64,000 nt of DNA, from assembly GCA_009809945.1 (NCBI GenBank), contig WTPW01000201.1:216607-280606 (forward strand). The letters are read 5' to 3'. This DNA is from Gigaspora margarita (lineage: Eukaryota; Glomeromycota; Glomeromycetes; Diversisporales; Gigasporaceae). Each line of letters starts with the position of its first letter. The stretch's first letter is position 1. This document shows positions 1-11,995 of the stretch, piece after piece. Both the position numbers and the translations under genes were made by a program. The notes beneath the pieces were generated by a model. The model searched no databases, had not been told where the DNA came from, and saw only the letters and a list, made by a program, of their open reading frames with translations.

Positions 1-308
1 AATTGAACATGATATAACTTATTGCTTGGTCAAATTAGTCATAATTGATCATAAATTTTTTTGTTCATTATGATCGATCAAACTCAATGATTGATCATAG
101 CTATTGGTCAATTATAATTGATCAAAAGGCTATGATCGATTATAAAGTTTAATGAATTACAATTAGAGATTTGCACTTGATATATTCGATTTTAAAAGTT
201 AGTTTGATCAATTATAATTTTTTGATTGATTACTGAATTGGGTATTGGAAAGAATTAAATTAGTTTTAAATTAATTGGGAATAATGCAGATCTTAAAATA
301 TATTAATA

Positions 309-1375
309 GCTGATCCAGATAAGATCAGCAGAATTTCTATATTAGAAATTGGGGCAAAATTCCTATGATATTAACTATATGCTGAAATCTGAGCAGAGTC
401 AAATGAAAAGTAATTTTTTTATTAAGTTAATAATACATATTGATTAATTGAAAGTTGTAGAGATCGTTGAGCACATCTAATAGTGGTTAGATCATCCAAA
501 TCGGCCCAGTGGATAGCGAGATATTATTAAAAAATGATTGGCCGACTATGTAAAACCTCTATGTAAGGGGGCATCCATAAATAACGTTATGTACCCCTAC
601 ATAGTAGCTCTTGACCCCCCCTCTACTATATAAAAAAAAATTTAAAAATCCGTATATTTATATATAAAATTTTACAAAAACTTGAATATATAATAACCCA
701 GTGATCCAATTTGGATGATTTTGGTACCATTCGATTCGTCTATATGAGACGAATCCAATGATACCAAAATTGTTTCATTCGTACCACTGTATCACGTTTT
801 ATTAACGAAATACTATTGATTTTATAGTAATTTTATAAGAAAACATAGTAACCAATAGTATTTCGTTAATAAAACGTGATCCAGTNATCCAAATCAAATG
901 AAATTGGTACCATTCGAATCCTCTCCTCTAGACGGTTCGAATGGTACCAAAATCATCCAATTTGGACCACAGAATCAAGTTTTAGACAAACTTTTAAAAA
1001 AAAATTGCGTTATGTTGGGGGGACCCCCCTACATATTGCAAAATCGTTATATTTTGGGGAACCCCCCCCTCAAGCATAACGTAATTTATGGATGCCCCCT
1101 AAACAAATAGAGATTTTACATAGTCGGCCAACCATTTTTTGCTAATATCTCGCCATCCACTGGGCTGATTTGGATGATCTAACCACCGTTAGATGCATCT
1201 TGATGAGCTCTACAACTTTCAATTAATCAACATGTGTCATTAACTTAATAAAAAATTACTTTTTATTTGACTCTGCTCAGATTTCAGCATATAATAAAAA
1301 TTTATATTGACTTATTCCCAAAATTACTATTGTTCCAATATAGTAATTCTGCTGATTTTATCTGGATCATCAATT
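309..1375. mobile_element. Foldback element with a nested PIF-like MITE
   Basis: Inverted arms run from TGATCCAGATAAGATCAGC (about 309) to GCTGATTTTATCTGGATCA (about 1370). They carry a shared inner block around GAAAGTTGTAGAG / CTCTACAACTTTC. It is absent from the homologous place in the right kinase-element copy, so it inserted after the copies separated. Related arms occur at 20010-20630 and 28738-29550. The TSD is not resolved. Confidence 0.6.
567..1099. mobile_element. PIF/Harbinger-like MITE, copy 1
   Basis: TIRs GGGGGCATCCATAAAT and ATTTATGGATGCCCCC are flanked by TAA on both sides (564-566 and 1100-1102). A 3-base TWA-type duplication is typical of PIF/Harbinger. The interior is a nested palindrome centred near 830, with TTTCGTTAATAAAACGTGAT arms and GGTACCATTCGA arms. 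There is no coding capacity, and the open frames here are chance. One unknown base lies at 886. Confidence 0.7.
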
Positions 1376-1819
1376 AATAAATATTAATAGATGATTTGTT
1401 TGATCATGACTGATCTTATAAAAAAAATTTTTGAGTATGATTGTTTATTCAGTGATTAAATGTACTGAAGTGAACAGTAACCTTGGAGTTTAATTACCAA
1501 AACAAGAGATCTTTACAATGCTTATGAAGCCACAGAACCTAATAACCAAGCATGGGTCTTTGTACTAGTGCTTTGATCCAATTTTTTAAGGGCCATTCAG
1601 ATTAAATTTGGATTCTATCTTGTTTATCTGGATGATAATCTGAATCTGGGTAAATCTGGATTCAATTATTAAATCCAGATTCTATACTATATTTTTAATC
1701 CTATTATCTGTATAAAAAATTTATTAAGTAACATGTAATTAATAGCTACTAATAAGTGGATGCTTAATATAGTAATTGATGATTTTAAAAAAATGTTGTT
1801 AGAAAATAAATATCAGTTA

Positions 1820-2349
1820 GGGAGCATCCATAAATAACATTATGCTTGAGGGGGGTCCCCCAAAATATAATGATTTCCAATATGTAGAGGGGGGTCCCCC
1901 CTAACATAACGCAATTTTTTTATAAAAATTTGTCTAAAACTTGATCCAGTAGTCCAAATTAGATGATTTGGTACCATTCGAATCATCTCAAGAAGAGGAT
2001 TCGAATGGTACCAAAATCATTTGATCTGGATTACAGGATCACGTTTTATTAATGAAATACTATTGGTTATTATGTTTTCTTATAAAATTACTATAAAATC
2101 AATAGTATTTCATTAGTAATCATGATCCAGTAATCCAAATGAAATGATTTTGGTACCATTGGATTCGTCTCATAGAGACGAATCGAATGGTACCAAAATC
2201 ACCCAAATTTGATCACTGGATCACAATATATTCAAGTTTTTGTAAAATTTTATATATAAACATATAGATTTTTAAATTTTTTTTTATATAGTAGAGGGGG
2301 GTCAAGAGCTACTATGTAGGGGTACATAATATTATTTATGGATGCCCCT
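1820..2349. mobile_element. PIF/Harbinger-like MITE, copy 2
   Basis: Same family and length as 567-1099, in the opposite orientation. TIRs GGGAGCATCCATAAAT and ATTTATGGATGCCCC are flanked by TTA (1817-1819 and 2350-2352). Removing it restores CAGTTATCTTGG, as in the homologous kinase element (reverse strand near 18888 and 19154), apart from that copy's own insertion at the same spot. Confidence 0.75.
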
Positions 2350-3650
2350 TTATCTTGGATAAATTTAAAGATATTGTAGAAATAGGTAGAGGTGGTTTTG
2401 CAATGTTATCTGGGTTGATAAAGTCAAAATTACATCAGAATAGTTGTGCTTAAATTATTTATAAATCAGATAATTATTATAAAGAATTTATAAAAGAGGT
2501 AATATTTATAAAAATCATCAATAATTGTATTGTATTTATCATTTATATAGTAATTATATATATTTCTTATAATTAGTTAAAGGTTTATTGTGATATCAGA
2601 CTTAAAGATCCCTCATTTTTAAAATGCTTTGGTATATCAAAAGACAAGGCTTCTAAAGATTATATTTTAGTCATAGAATATACTTAAATGGATATTTGTA
2701 CAAAAAACTACATAGTATAGCACTAATGGATTAGAAGGATAAATTAAATTTGCTACAATGTATTGCATTAGATCTTCAAATAATTTATTTCTATGACCTT
2801 ATTCAGCAGCATGGCGTGGCATACATACTTATGTATACCTCCAAAATTATGCATCATTAAATGCCCACACTCGCTACCCACACTCGCTACCCACACTTGC
2901 ATGCAACCCCCTCCTCTATGAGGAGAAGTTCAGACTTTTATTTTTACCCCTTATCTACATACGCACGACTGTGTTTTGAGTTCTTTCTTATTTTCTTTTG
3001 GTGCTTTTCTTTTTCGAAGAGCACATATTGCAGATTTAGGATTTTTAATAACAGTTAATATTGCTTTAAAATTGAAATCAAATAGAATTTGTGAAATTTT
3101 ACCTTATATTGCTTCTAAAGTTTGGAACAATAAACAATATACTAAAGTATCAGATATTTATTCACTTGGTATAGTTATGTAGGGAATTTTATATGATAAA
3201 CCTGTTCTTTTTAAGCCAATATCCAAGTCTAAAGACCAATTTCAAATACAAATATGCAATGGTTTATATCCACATATTCATAAAAATACTGCAAAGTGTT
3301 ATGCTAATTTAATAAAGAGATATTGGAGTACAGAACTAAAAGAATAACCAGATGCAATTGAAATTTGTAATATTTTTGCAGAATGGCTGAATAGCAAAGT
3401 ATTTTATTTTAATTGTCCAAATCTGATAAAAAATTATAAAATATAAAAAATAAGAATATGCATGTATATAATGACTCTTATTATACAAGTTGTTTTATTT
3501 TATCCAATAATAATTATAAAGGTATTTATCATTTTGGCTTTTTTTTAATAAATTATATTTTTCTATATTATTGCTTTGTTTAATAATTCTTTTTATAGAT
3601 AGTCAATTTTATGAACTTGAATTACCAGATATTATTGATAAATTAGAGTA
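2350..3650 (+). pseudogene. Protein kinase pseudogene inside the left hAT-like element
   Basis: Frames on the + strand read a Gly-rich loop (EIGRGGFAMLSG, near 2370-2420), then KEFIKE, an intron with GT at 2499 and AG at 2574-2575, then LKVYCDIRLKDPSFLKCFGI and DYILVIEYT. These are subdomains I-V of the TKL-like kinases expanded in Glomeromycotina. KLNLLQ-like helix E precedes a ~220-base insertion (2802-3023) that replaces the HRD catalytic loop. After it AHIADLG, LPYIASKVW and VSDIYSLGIVM are readable. A last short exon may end at about 3648 (QFYELELPDIIDKLE). Stops lie after NSCA (about 2452), after LGIVM (3179) and after ELKE. The last is shared with the right copy. The kinase cannot be active. 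Confidence 0.75.
2802..3023. other. Insertion in left kinase copy with short CCCACACTCG repeats
   Basis: Absent from the matching place in the right copy, where the kinase continues directly from helix E to CACATATTGCAG. It contains two to three tandem CTACCCACACTCG units (about 2865-2905). No TIR, poly(A) tail or clear TSD is visible, so the origin is unknown. It could instead be sequence lost from the right copy. Confidence 0.45.
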
Positions 3651-4360
3651 ACTCTTCCAATTTTGGACAATATAGCTAAATATATTTTACTTTACTACTG
3701 GTAATTATAATGAACATGAAAACTATATAGTTATCTTTATCCATTACAAATATGCAATATTTACATGAAGATATAAGATATACACTTAGTATAACACTAT
3801 ATTTACATTACAGATATAAGATATACACTTAGTATAATGCTATATTGAAAATAAAATATAAAAAATAAAAAATAAACTCATATTAAATTCTTCTAATAAA
3901 AATTATATCATTGTCATAAATTTATAGTAGACTTTGTATTATTAGCATTAACTAATCGCATAAAAAAAAAAAAGATATCTAGGATATAATCTGGATAATC
4001 CTTATTTTTAATCCAAATATTCAAAACAACACTTTTTTACATTAATTTTAAGCCATCCAATCAGTGATTTATTTCATTCATATATGATATGATCAGTTCT
4101 AAACTATAACTGATCTAACAATTTGACTAATTAAGCATATCGACCAATCAAAATCCATGATTGATTATGATCGATCAAATAATTTTGACTGATTAAAAAA
4201 TCAAATAATTATGATTGATCAAACAATTTTGACTGATCAAATGATTTTGATTGATTAAATGATTTTGATCGATTAATGCACATAATTGATCATAAATCAA
4301 ATAATCTTGCTCATGTTTAATCAATGACTGTTCACAATAATTTGCCTGAATCCAACCTCT

Positions 4361-5460
4361 TGTTGTTAGTGTTTTTAGTGATATTTTTATTGCTTTTTAG
4401 TTTGAATACTAACTTTCACATTTTTCTTTTTTAGCTTCTTCAGGTAATAGTTTTAGATTTCATTGTTAGAGTTGTTAGTTGGTGCTTTAGCATTGGTGTC
4501 AATGATTTTAGTATATTATTTATTACAGGTGCTATTAGTTTAGTATTTTTTTCTTGTTATATTTTGTTGACACACCCTAGTTCTAAATACTATTATTTAG
4601 TTTTTCTGTTTTTTAGGTTCTTCACGTGAATTTATAATTGCCTTAGGTGTCTTGTTACTGATTTCAATATTGCTTTAGGCAGTGTTGTCATGGGACAGCT
4701 TTGGACAATGATTTGGACAATTTTGAACAATTTTAGACAATTAAATAAAGTAAACTACTTAAAATTTTATTAAAATAACCTATTTTAATTTTAACTAAAA
4801 TGTGTTTAGTGCATAAAAAATATATAGTTATATATTTTTTAGATAAATTTACTAATTATTAAAGCCTGAACAAACTTTGGACAATCTTGAACATTTGGAC
4901 AATTTTGGATGTGAACAAGCCAAAAAAGGCTGTGGACAGTCAAAATGTACAACATTGGCTTCAGGTGCTTTCAAAGATTTCACTTCAGGTGCCTATTAGT
5001 TTTTTGGCCATTTCTTGTATGACTATGTAGTGTCTTATTACTGATTTCAATATTGCTTCAGGTACTTTTCAGAGTCTTTTGTTGTAGATTACATTTTGGG
5101 TGCCCTGTTAGTTTTTTTGAGTGCCCTTTGTGTGAGTCATAGTTGTCTCAGGTGTTTTGTTACTAACTTTGATATTGCTATAGTGCATTTTGAATATCTT
5201 TTAGATTTTATTTTGAGTACTTTGTTATTTTTTTGGATATTTTATATAGATTTATAGTAGCTTTAGGTGTTTTGTTACCAATTTTTTGAACTTTTTTTTT
5301 TTAGCAATCATGATCATTAGGTGTTTTTTGTCTTTGTTTGTATAATATTATCACTAGTATTTTATTAGTCATTTGCTTAGAATTGTAGATTATAGATATT
5401 AGATTCCAAATTGTAACTGTTTTATTAGAGAAATGTTTATAATAAATAAATAAAAAAATA
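4361..5460. repeat. Degenerate tandem repeat region interrupted by a hAT MITE
   Basis: Loose direct repeats of the form TTGTTACTGATTTCAATATTG ... TTCAGGTGC recur near 4650, 5030, 5155 and 5270, with TTAGTTTTTT spacers. No coding frame is sustained. The hAT MITE at 4680-4957 splits one unit. Confidence 0.45.
4680..4957. mobile_element. hAT MITE (CAGTGTTGTCATGGGACA family), copy 1
   Basis: 278 bases, CAGTGTTGTCATGGGAC at the left and ACAACATTG at the right. It is flanked by GCTTTAGG (4672-4679) and GCTTCAGG (4958-4965), an 8-base TSD with one mismatch. It is about 85-90% like 43330-43608 by eye. Its first ~18 bases match the reverse complement of the right end of the full hAT at 22533-27901, so that transposon or a relative probably moved it. 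Confidence 0.85.
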
Positions 5461-5636
5461 AAATTTTTATTAAATTGCTTTATATTATTGTTATAGAAAG
5501 TAATAATTAGATAATCATAATACAGATGTATTAAAATTTATTAAAATTTATTAAAATATATAAATATTCAATTTTATTCTTTTCAAATGTTACTTTAGTA
5601 CTTTATATTAGTATATAATATATTACAAATTTATCT

Positions 5637-5828
5637 ATGCAATATATACCCAATATATATATAGCATATATACTATATGTATACTATGTGCACTATTGTG
5701 TACTATATGTGTGTGACATGTATTCAATATCCTACATAAACCCTACATATATCAGGTATGTGTATAAATATATCTTACACATATTGGTTATATATTATAT
5801 ATATATAATAAATATATCAGGTACCTGA
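5637..5828. repeat. TA-rich microsatellite-like stretch
   Basis: Runs of ATATAC/TATATA/TATGTG dinucleotide-like sequence. The open frame here encodes only Tyr/Ile-rich low complexity and is not a gene. The rest of 5400-5855 is plain AT-rich sequence. Confidence 0.6.
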
Positions 5829-5855
5829 TATTATACTGATATGTATAATTTTAAC

Positions 5856-6573
5856 TAGTAATTTTATTTGGCCAAAAAAACATTACTCGGTTAACTGGCG
5901 AGTAAACTATGGGTTACTCAGGTAATCAATAGATATACCCAGGTATAAAATCTTACTCATTTTACCCGAGTAAGCTGTCATGTGATTGGTTACATAAATT
6001 ATTGTAACCAATCAAATTTTATATCTGTTCTATTATATAATCTGTTCAGTGACATATAAGTATACATTATTGGGCAAAAATTGATAAATAATGGTAATTT
6101 GGCAAATGATTATGTACCGCTCTGCAGCACTTGTAGCCAATCATTTGTCAAATTACTGTATTCACCAATTTACCCAATAATGGTATTATCTGGCAATTTA
6201 TAATCATGATTGGTAGAGAGTCGCCTACTGAGTTTTAATTTGAATAAACATGATTACGTAATAACACATAAAAAATAACAGTAAGAAATTTTTTTATGAT
6301 CATATGAGTTTGTCAGATAACAAGTATTTTAAAGTTATGGTATATAAAAGTCTTGTGTTTGATAACACCTATTAGTTCTTAATATTTGATTTACCCAGGC
6401 ATTATTTAAATCTTTCTACTTGGATATTACCAGGTATATCTATCCGGGTATTACTTGGGTGAATCTACCTGGGTATTACTCAGGTAAACCTACTCAAGTA
6501 ACTCTAGTCATTACCCAGTTAGCCAGTTAACTATAGGTAACTAAAATAATACCTGACTTGGGTACAATTTCTA
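5856..6573. mobile_element. hAT-like MITE with TAG...CTA ends
   Basis: Left end TAGTAATTTTATTTGG, right end (reverse complement) TAGAAATTGTACCC. It is flanked by a perfect 8-base TSD, ATTTTAAC (5848-5855 and 6574-6581). The interior has many short TTACCTGGGTA-type units near both ends, like subterminal transposase-binding repeats. A second MITE (6066-6321) is nested in it. Confidence 0.8.
6066..6321. mobile_element. MITE (ATTATTGGGCAAAA family), copy 1
   Basis: About 256 bases, matching 18897-19153 at roughly 88% by eye. The left ~115 bases form a palindrome (ATTATTGGGCAAAA ... TTTACCCAATAAT). A second weaker inverted pair is TTATCTGGCAAT / GTCAGATAAC. Flanks AAGTATAC and AAGTATTT suggest a weak 8-base TSD. 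The family is unassigned. Confidence 0.65.
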
Positions 6574-6603
6574 ATTTTAACCTGTGTAACTTAGGAAAAT
6601 CTG

Positions 6604-9242
6604 AGGTAGGCTAGTCGTGGCAGAAAAATTTCAATTTCACGTGACTAAAGATCATTTCCGACCTGATATGATCTATTTATAAAAATAAAATATTTTAAAA
6701 TTTTAATGAAGATTTCTCGACAACTAACAGACTAAATTTAATAATTTTTTTTTATTTTGATTCTATAAATTCATAGAATTCAAACAAAAAAAAGTTCATT
6801 GAATTTAATCAGATGGTTGTCAAGATATCTGCACTCAAAGTTAAAGAAAAATCAAAACGTCTATCAAAATAAAAGCTGTGCCAAAGTTTTTTTAAAACTT
6901 TGAGCAAAAATATCTTGACAACTACCTAACTAAATTCGATGTACGTTTTTTTAGTTTATTTCTATAAATTATAGAATTCAAATAAAAAAAAGTTCATCGA
7001 ATTTGATTGGAAGGGTTGTCAAGATATCTTTGCTCAAAGTTTTAAAAAACTTTGGTGCAGCTTTTATTTTGATAGTCATTTTGATTTTTTTCTAACTTTG
7101 AGCGAAGATATCTTGACAACTATCTTATTAAATTTAATGAATTTTTTTTTGTTTAAATTCTATAAATTTATAGAATTCAAACAAAAAAAGTTTATTGAAT
7201 TTAATCAGATAGTTGCCAAGATATCTTCACTTAAAGTTAGAGAAAAATCAAAACGTCTATCAAAATAAAAGCTGCGCCAAAGTTTTTTTAAAACTTTGAG
7301 CAAAGATATCTTGACAACCACCTGACTAAAATCGATGAACATTTTTTTATTTAATTTATAAATTTATAGAATTCAAATAAAAAAAATTCATCAAATTTGA
7401 TTGGACGGTTGTCAAGATATCTTTGCTCAAAGTTTTAAAAAANNNNNNNNNNNNNNNNNNNNNNNNNNNNNNNNNNNNNNNNNNNNNNNNNNNNNNNNNN
7501 NNNNNNNNNNNNNNNNNNNNNNNNNNNNNNNNNNNNNNNNNNNNNNNNNNNNNNNNNNNNNNNNNNNNNNNNNNNNNNNNNNNNNNNNNNNNNNNNNNNN
7601 NNNNNNNNNNNNNNNNNNNNNNNNNNNNNNNNNNNNNNNNNNNNNNNNNNNNNNNNNNNNNNNNNNNNNNNNNNNNNNNNNNNNNNNNNNNNNNNNNNNN
7701 NNNNNNNNNNNNNNNNNNNNNNNNNNNNNNNNNNNNNNNNNNNNNNNNNNNNNNNNNNNNNNNNNNNNNNNNNNNNNNNNNNNNNNNNNNNNNNNNNNNN
7801 NNNNNNNNNNNNNNNNNNNNNNNNNNNNNNNNNNNNNNNNNNNNNNNNNNNNNNNNNNNNNNNNNNNNNNNNNNNNNNNNNNNNNNNNNNNNNNNNNNNN
7901 NNNNNNNNNNNNNNNNNNNNNNNNNNNNNNNNNNNNNNNNNNNNNNNNNNNNNNNNNNNNNNNNNNNNNNNNNNNNNNNNNNNNNNNNNNNNNNNNNNNN
8001 NNNNNNNNNNNNNNNNNNNNNNNNNNNNNNNNNNNNNNNNNNNNNNNNNNNNNNNNNNNNNNNNNNNNNNNNNNNNNNNNNNNNNNNNNNNNNNNNNNNN
8101 NNNNNNNNNNNNNNNNNNNNNNNNNNNNNNNNNNNNNNNNNNNNNNNNNNNNNNNNNNNNNNNNNNNNNNNNNNNNNNNNNNNNNNNNNNNNNNNNNNNN
8201 NNNNNNNNNNNNNNNNNNNNNNNNNNNNNNNNNNNNNNNNNNNNNNNNNNNNNNNNNNNNNNNNNNNNNNNNNNNNNNNNNNNNNNNNNNNNNNNNNNNN
8301 NNNNNNNNNNNNNNNNNNNNNNNNNNNNNNNNNNNNNNNNNNNNNNNNNNNNNNNNNNNNNNNNNNNNNNNNNNNNNNNNNNNNNNNNNNNNNNNNNNNN
8401 NNNNNNNNNNNNNNNNNNNGCCAAAGTTTTTTTAAAACTTTGAGCAAAGATATTTTGACAACCACTTGACTAAATTCGATGAATGTTTTTTTATTTGAAT
8501 TCTATAAATTTATAGAATTAAAATAAAAAAATATTCATCGAATTTAGTTAGGTAGCTGTCAAGATATCTTTGCTCAAATTTTTAAAAAAACTTTGGCGCA
8601 GCTTTTATTTTGATAGACATTTTGATTTTTCTCTATATGAGCGAAGATATCTTGGCAACTATCTGACTAAATTCAATGAACTTTTTTTTGTTTGAATTCT
8701 ATAAATTCATAGAATTCAAACAAAAAAAAGTTCATTAAATTTAATAAGATGGTTGTCAAGATATCTTCGCTCAAATTAGAGAAAATCAAAATGTCTATCA
8801 AAATAAAAACTTTGAGCAAAGATATCTTGACAACCGTCCAATCAAATTTGATAAACTTTTTTTTATTTGAATTCTATAAATTTATAGAATTAAATAAAAA
8901 AATATACATCGAATTTAGTCAAGTGGTTGTCAAGATATCTTAGCTCAAAGTTTTAAAAAACTTTGGCGCAGCTTTTATTTTGATAGATGTTTTGATTTTT
9001 CTCTAACTTTGAGTGAAGATATCATGACAACCATCTGATTAAATTCAATGAACTTTTTTTTGTTTGAATTCTATGTATTTATAGAATCAAAATAAAAAAA
9101 TTTTATTAAATTTAATCTGATAGTTGTCGAGAAATCTTTATTAAAATTTTAAAATATTTTATTTTATGAATAAATCGTACCAGGTCAAAAATGATCTTCA
9201 GTTACGTGATAGTGAAATTATTCTGCCACGACTAGCCTATCT
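6604..9242. mobile_element. Mutator-like foldback element filled with tandem palindromes
   Basis: Ends AGGTAGGCTAGTCGTGGCAG and CTGCCACGACTAGCCTATCT extend about 70 bases inward as TIRs. Flanks GAAAATCTG (6595-6603) and GGAAATCTG (9243-9251) form a 9-base TSD with one mismatch, as in Mutator-like elements. The interior is a run of palindromic units alternating GTTGTCAAGATATCTTTGCT, CTTTGGCGCAGC and GAATTCTATAAATTCATAG, repeating roughly every 250-300 bases. There is no transposase. 977 bases are missing from the assembly in the middle. Confidence 0.7.
7443..8419. other. Assembly gap (977 N)
   Basis: Run of unknown bases in the middle of the palindromic array. Flanking sequence on both sides is the same palindromic unit, so the hidden part is probably more of it. 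Confidence 0.95.
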
Positions 9243-9534
9243 GGAAATCTGTGTGTTTTTTTGAATAAATCCAAAAAAGAAGAGTATTTTTTGAGTAATT
9301 AATAATGAAATTCTTAGAGATCCTAAAATATTCTGATTCAAATTCATACAAATTACAAAGTAAAGATTTGGTCTGTATGGTAAGAAAAATTTTTATCTAA
9401 GTAACTGATTTAAATAGTTATATTCTATTGAATTTTGAAATTAAATAGCTTTCTTTTTTTGAATATAGTATTAGTTTATAATATGGTCAAAATAACATGT
9501 TAAGAGTTGGTTATAATTGATCGCTACTGTGTAA

Positions 9535-9687
9535 GAGGCATACCATTTATTGCATAATATTTTTTACTTAGTAGCCACTCTCATCCATATATAGTGTGAT
9601 CTATTTTGATTGATTAATATAATATATAGATATGATTATCCTAACCATGTATTCATAGTAAAAATTATATAATAAATGGTATGCCTC
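9535..9687. mobile_element. Short PIF-like MITE
   Basis: 153 bases with TIRs GAGGCATACCATTTAT / ATAAATGGTATGCCTC, extending imperfectly to about 35 bases. Flanked by TAA on both sides (9532-9534 and 9688-9690). The surrounding 9252-10157 is AT-rich and holds nothing else recognisable. Confidence 0.75.
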
Positions 9688-10157
9688 TAACTATATAAAA
9701 TTTATACTCTTTATTTGCAATTTTTTACTTAAATTTTATTAAAATAACTTTTTTACTTCTAATAAGTCAACTTGTTTAGCATAAAATTTTGTATATAAAT
9801 TTAAAATTTTTCTAAAAATTTTTTAACCTAATTTTAACCTAAAGTTCTAATAGTAAATAGTTTATATATAAAATTTTATAAAAAAAAAATTTAAAAAAAT
9901 ATAAAATTCTTTTTATAAATATAAATTTTAATTAACAAATTATTTTAAAAATGAATATATTATAAAGTTTGCTATAGTAATTTCAAATTTTTTGTAGTTA
10001 TACAGTTAGAAAATATAATCATTACATAATTTTGTAAACAAAAAATCAATTTAAATTTTTATTGAATGTCTAACCTATATTAATAATTTTACTACTATTA
10101 TAATCGCAATTACTATTCTACAACCTTTATAATAAAATAATAAATTTTAGAGTACTG

Positions 10158-11085
10158 CTATTTACACCATGATTTTTGCTATTTGCACTATGGATTTTGT
10201 ATAACATTAGATAATTAATCAACCTACCTTTTCAATTTATACCATGGTATAGTTATATGAAAATTTAAAAATTTATTCTGCACCTCTATATATTAATCTT
10301 CAAAAAAGCCAAGTTTTTATTAGTGCAATATTAAAAAGACCCAAGATTATACAAAAATTGCAAAAACCTTATTTTGCACTCTAATATGTTGTTAATTTTC
10401 AAAAAAGCTAAGTTTTTATTGGTGCAACATTAAAATAGCCCAAGGTTATACAAAAATAGTAATTTTAGCCTACATTAAGTTAAGGTCTTAAAAAATTAGG
10501 GTTAGATTGGCCTGTATTATAAAATTAGGTTAGCAGGTCTACTATATATAAGGTTCAAAGTTATACAAAAATTGTAAAAATCTTATTCTGCACCTTTACA
10601 TGTTGTTAATCTATGAAAAAAGATGAGTTTTTATTGGTGCAATATTAAAAAGGCCCAAGGTTATACAAAAATTGCAAAAATCTTATTATACCTTCTATAT
10701 ATTGTTAATCTATAAAAAATGTGAGTTTTTATTGGTGCAACATATGGGGGTGAGTCAATAGAAATCAAGCAAATTTTTTATAATAAAATTTTTTTGAAAC
10801 TTTGAACAGAAATAACTTAACAAAAATTTAATCAAATTTGATAAAATATTTTTTAAATTAATTTTATAAACCTGTAGAATTAATTTTAAAAAAAAATTTA
10901 TTAAATTTGATCAAGTTTTTGTTAAATTATCTTGATTTAAAATTTTAAAAAAAAGTACTAAAAAAAATTTGCTTGATTTCTATTGACTCACCCTCATATA
11001 TTACCATGGTGCAAATAGAAAAAGTTAATTAATAATCTAATGTTATACAAAATCCATAGTGCAAATAGCAAAAACCATGGTTTTT
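10158..11085. mobile_element. Foldback element with internal direct repeats
   Basis: Inverted arms: GCTATTTGCACTATGGATTT (about 10179) and AAATCCATAGTGCAAATAGC (about 11050), some 65 bases each. Inside, a ~100-190-base unit with TTTTTATTGGTGCAA and CCCAAGGTTATACAAAAAT recurs about four times (10290-10745). The end resembles the TATTTATACC ends of the 36612 and 43306 elements. The right end is not complete, and no TSD was found. Confidence 0.55.
10746..10994. mobile_element. MITE (CAATAGAAATCAAGC family), copy 1
   Basis: Near-perfect hairpin of ~249 bases with ends GGGGGTGAGTCAATAG and CTATTGACTCACCCT. It matches 17274-17523 closely inside but differs in the outermost ~10 bases on both sides. 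Flanks are CATAT / CATAT or ATAT. It is nested in the foldback 10158-11085. Confidence 0.7.
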
Positions 11086-11817
11086 AAAATAACTTATTTA
11101 ATAATATTTTTTAATTTTAAAAAGAAAAATTTTTGGCATCAATTTTATATAATAAATAATCTATATATACTCTATCTTAATTTTAAAAATTTTATTAAAC
11201 TTTATAAATTAAGTATTATTGCTACAAATTTCTAAAAAAATAAAATAAAGTATAGCAAAATAATGAATAAATTTAATGCTCACCAGTAGTAAATTTTACC
11301 AATTCAATTAGAATTAAAGATCAGGTGTAATATGCAAAACAATTTTGTATAACAAAAATAAAAATTTTTTAAAAAATCACTTCTAACTAAAAATTTTGTC
11401 TATGAAACTACTTTTTTTTATACAAAAAAAATTCCTTGTTAAATTTCACTATATATAAAGCTCTATTCTAATATCTAATCTTTACCCTTACCCTAATATT
11501 ATGGAGATTTAATTTTTATTTGTTTTTGCTATATATAATTATGTATAGATAATTACTAGAAAAATTAAATTAAGTTCAAAATAATAGTTTATTTGATATT
11601 AAACAATTAATATAGAGTAAAAGGTTAGAATCAATTAATAAAATTTAGATAATAATAGCATTTTGAATAATTTTATTAATAAAATAATTAACAATATTAT
11701 ATTATATAAAATTATACTAATTAATTATAACTTCTTGTACTAAATATACTTGTTTAGCACTATAGAATACATCAAATCAGTATATTTTATTTATTTAAAA
11801 TTTGAAAAAAGAATGCT
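11086..11817. other. AT-rich stretch, nothing recognised
   Basis: No sustained coding frame, tRNA-like fold or clear TIR pair. Fragments of the TTGTTTAGCACTA/AAATACATCAAATC motif of the 36000-45600 array appear at 11745-11800. Confidence 0.5.
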
Positions 11818-11995
11818 TAAGGGTAGAGTGTACATAAATCATTTATCATATGATATGCATTGCCAATTACTGATTATATAGTAAACACAATTCTAATTGG
11901 GTAATTACCTAATTTAAAAATATTTTTACTATTTGTTTTCTTGTGTAACCTGGCAAATTTGAAACCCTCTAGGCAAATTTAACTATATAAGAAAG

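Larger units (their letters stand above)
1..4361 (+). mobile_element. hAT-like element carrying a kinase gene, left copy (cut by window start)
   Basis: This stretch matches the reverse complement of 16393-19958 along its length, apart from private insertions. Both ends are rich in short GATCAATCAAA-type inverted units (1-240 and 4090-4345). The inner end, ...CCAACCTCT at 4360, corresponds to TAGAGGTTGG at 16393 in the other copy. The outer end lies beyond the window, so its TSD cannot be checked. Relative to the other copy it has gained a foldback (about 309-1375), a PIF-like MITE (1820-2349) and about 220 bases at 2802-3023. Its cargo is a dead protein kinase gene on the + strand. Confidence 0.7.

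Noticed and set aside
5637-5828. 63-residue Tyr/Ile-rich open frame
   Set aside because: It translates a TATA/ATAC microsatellite-like stretch; no codon structure or family.
7356-8469. Long open frames on both strands around 7400-8470
   Set aside because: They consist almost wholly of unknown bases in the assembly gap.
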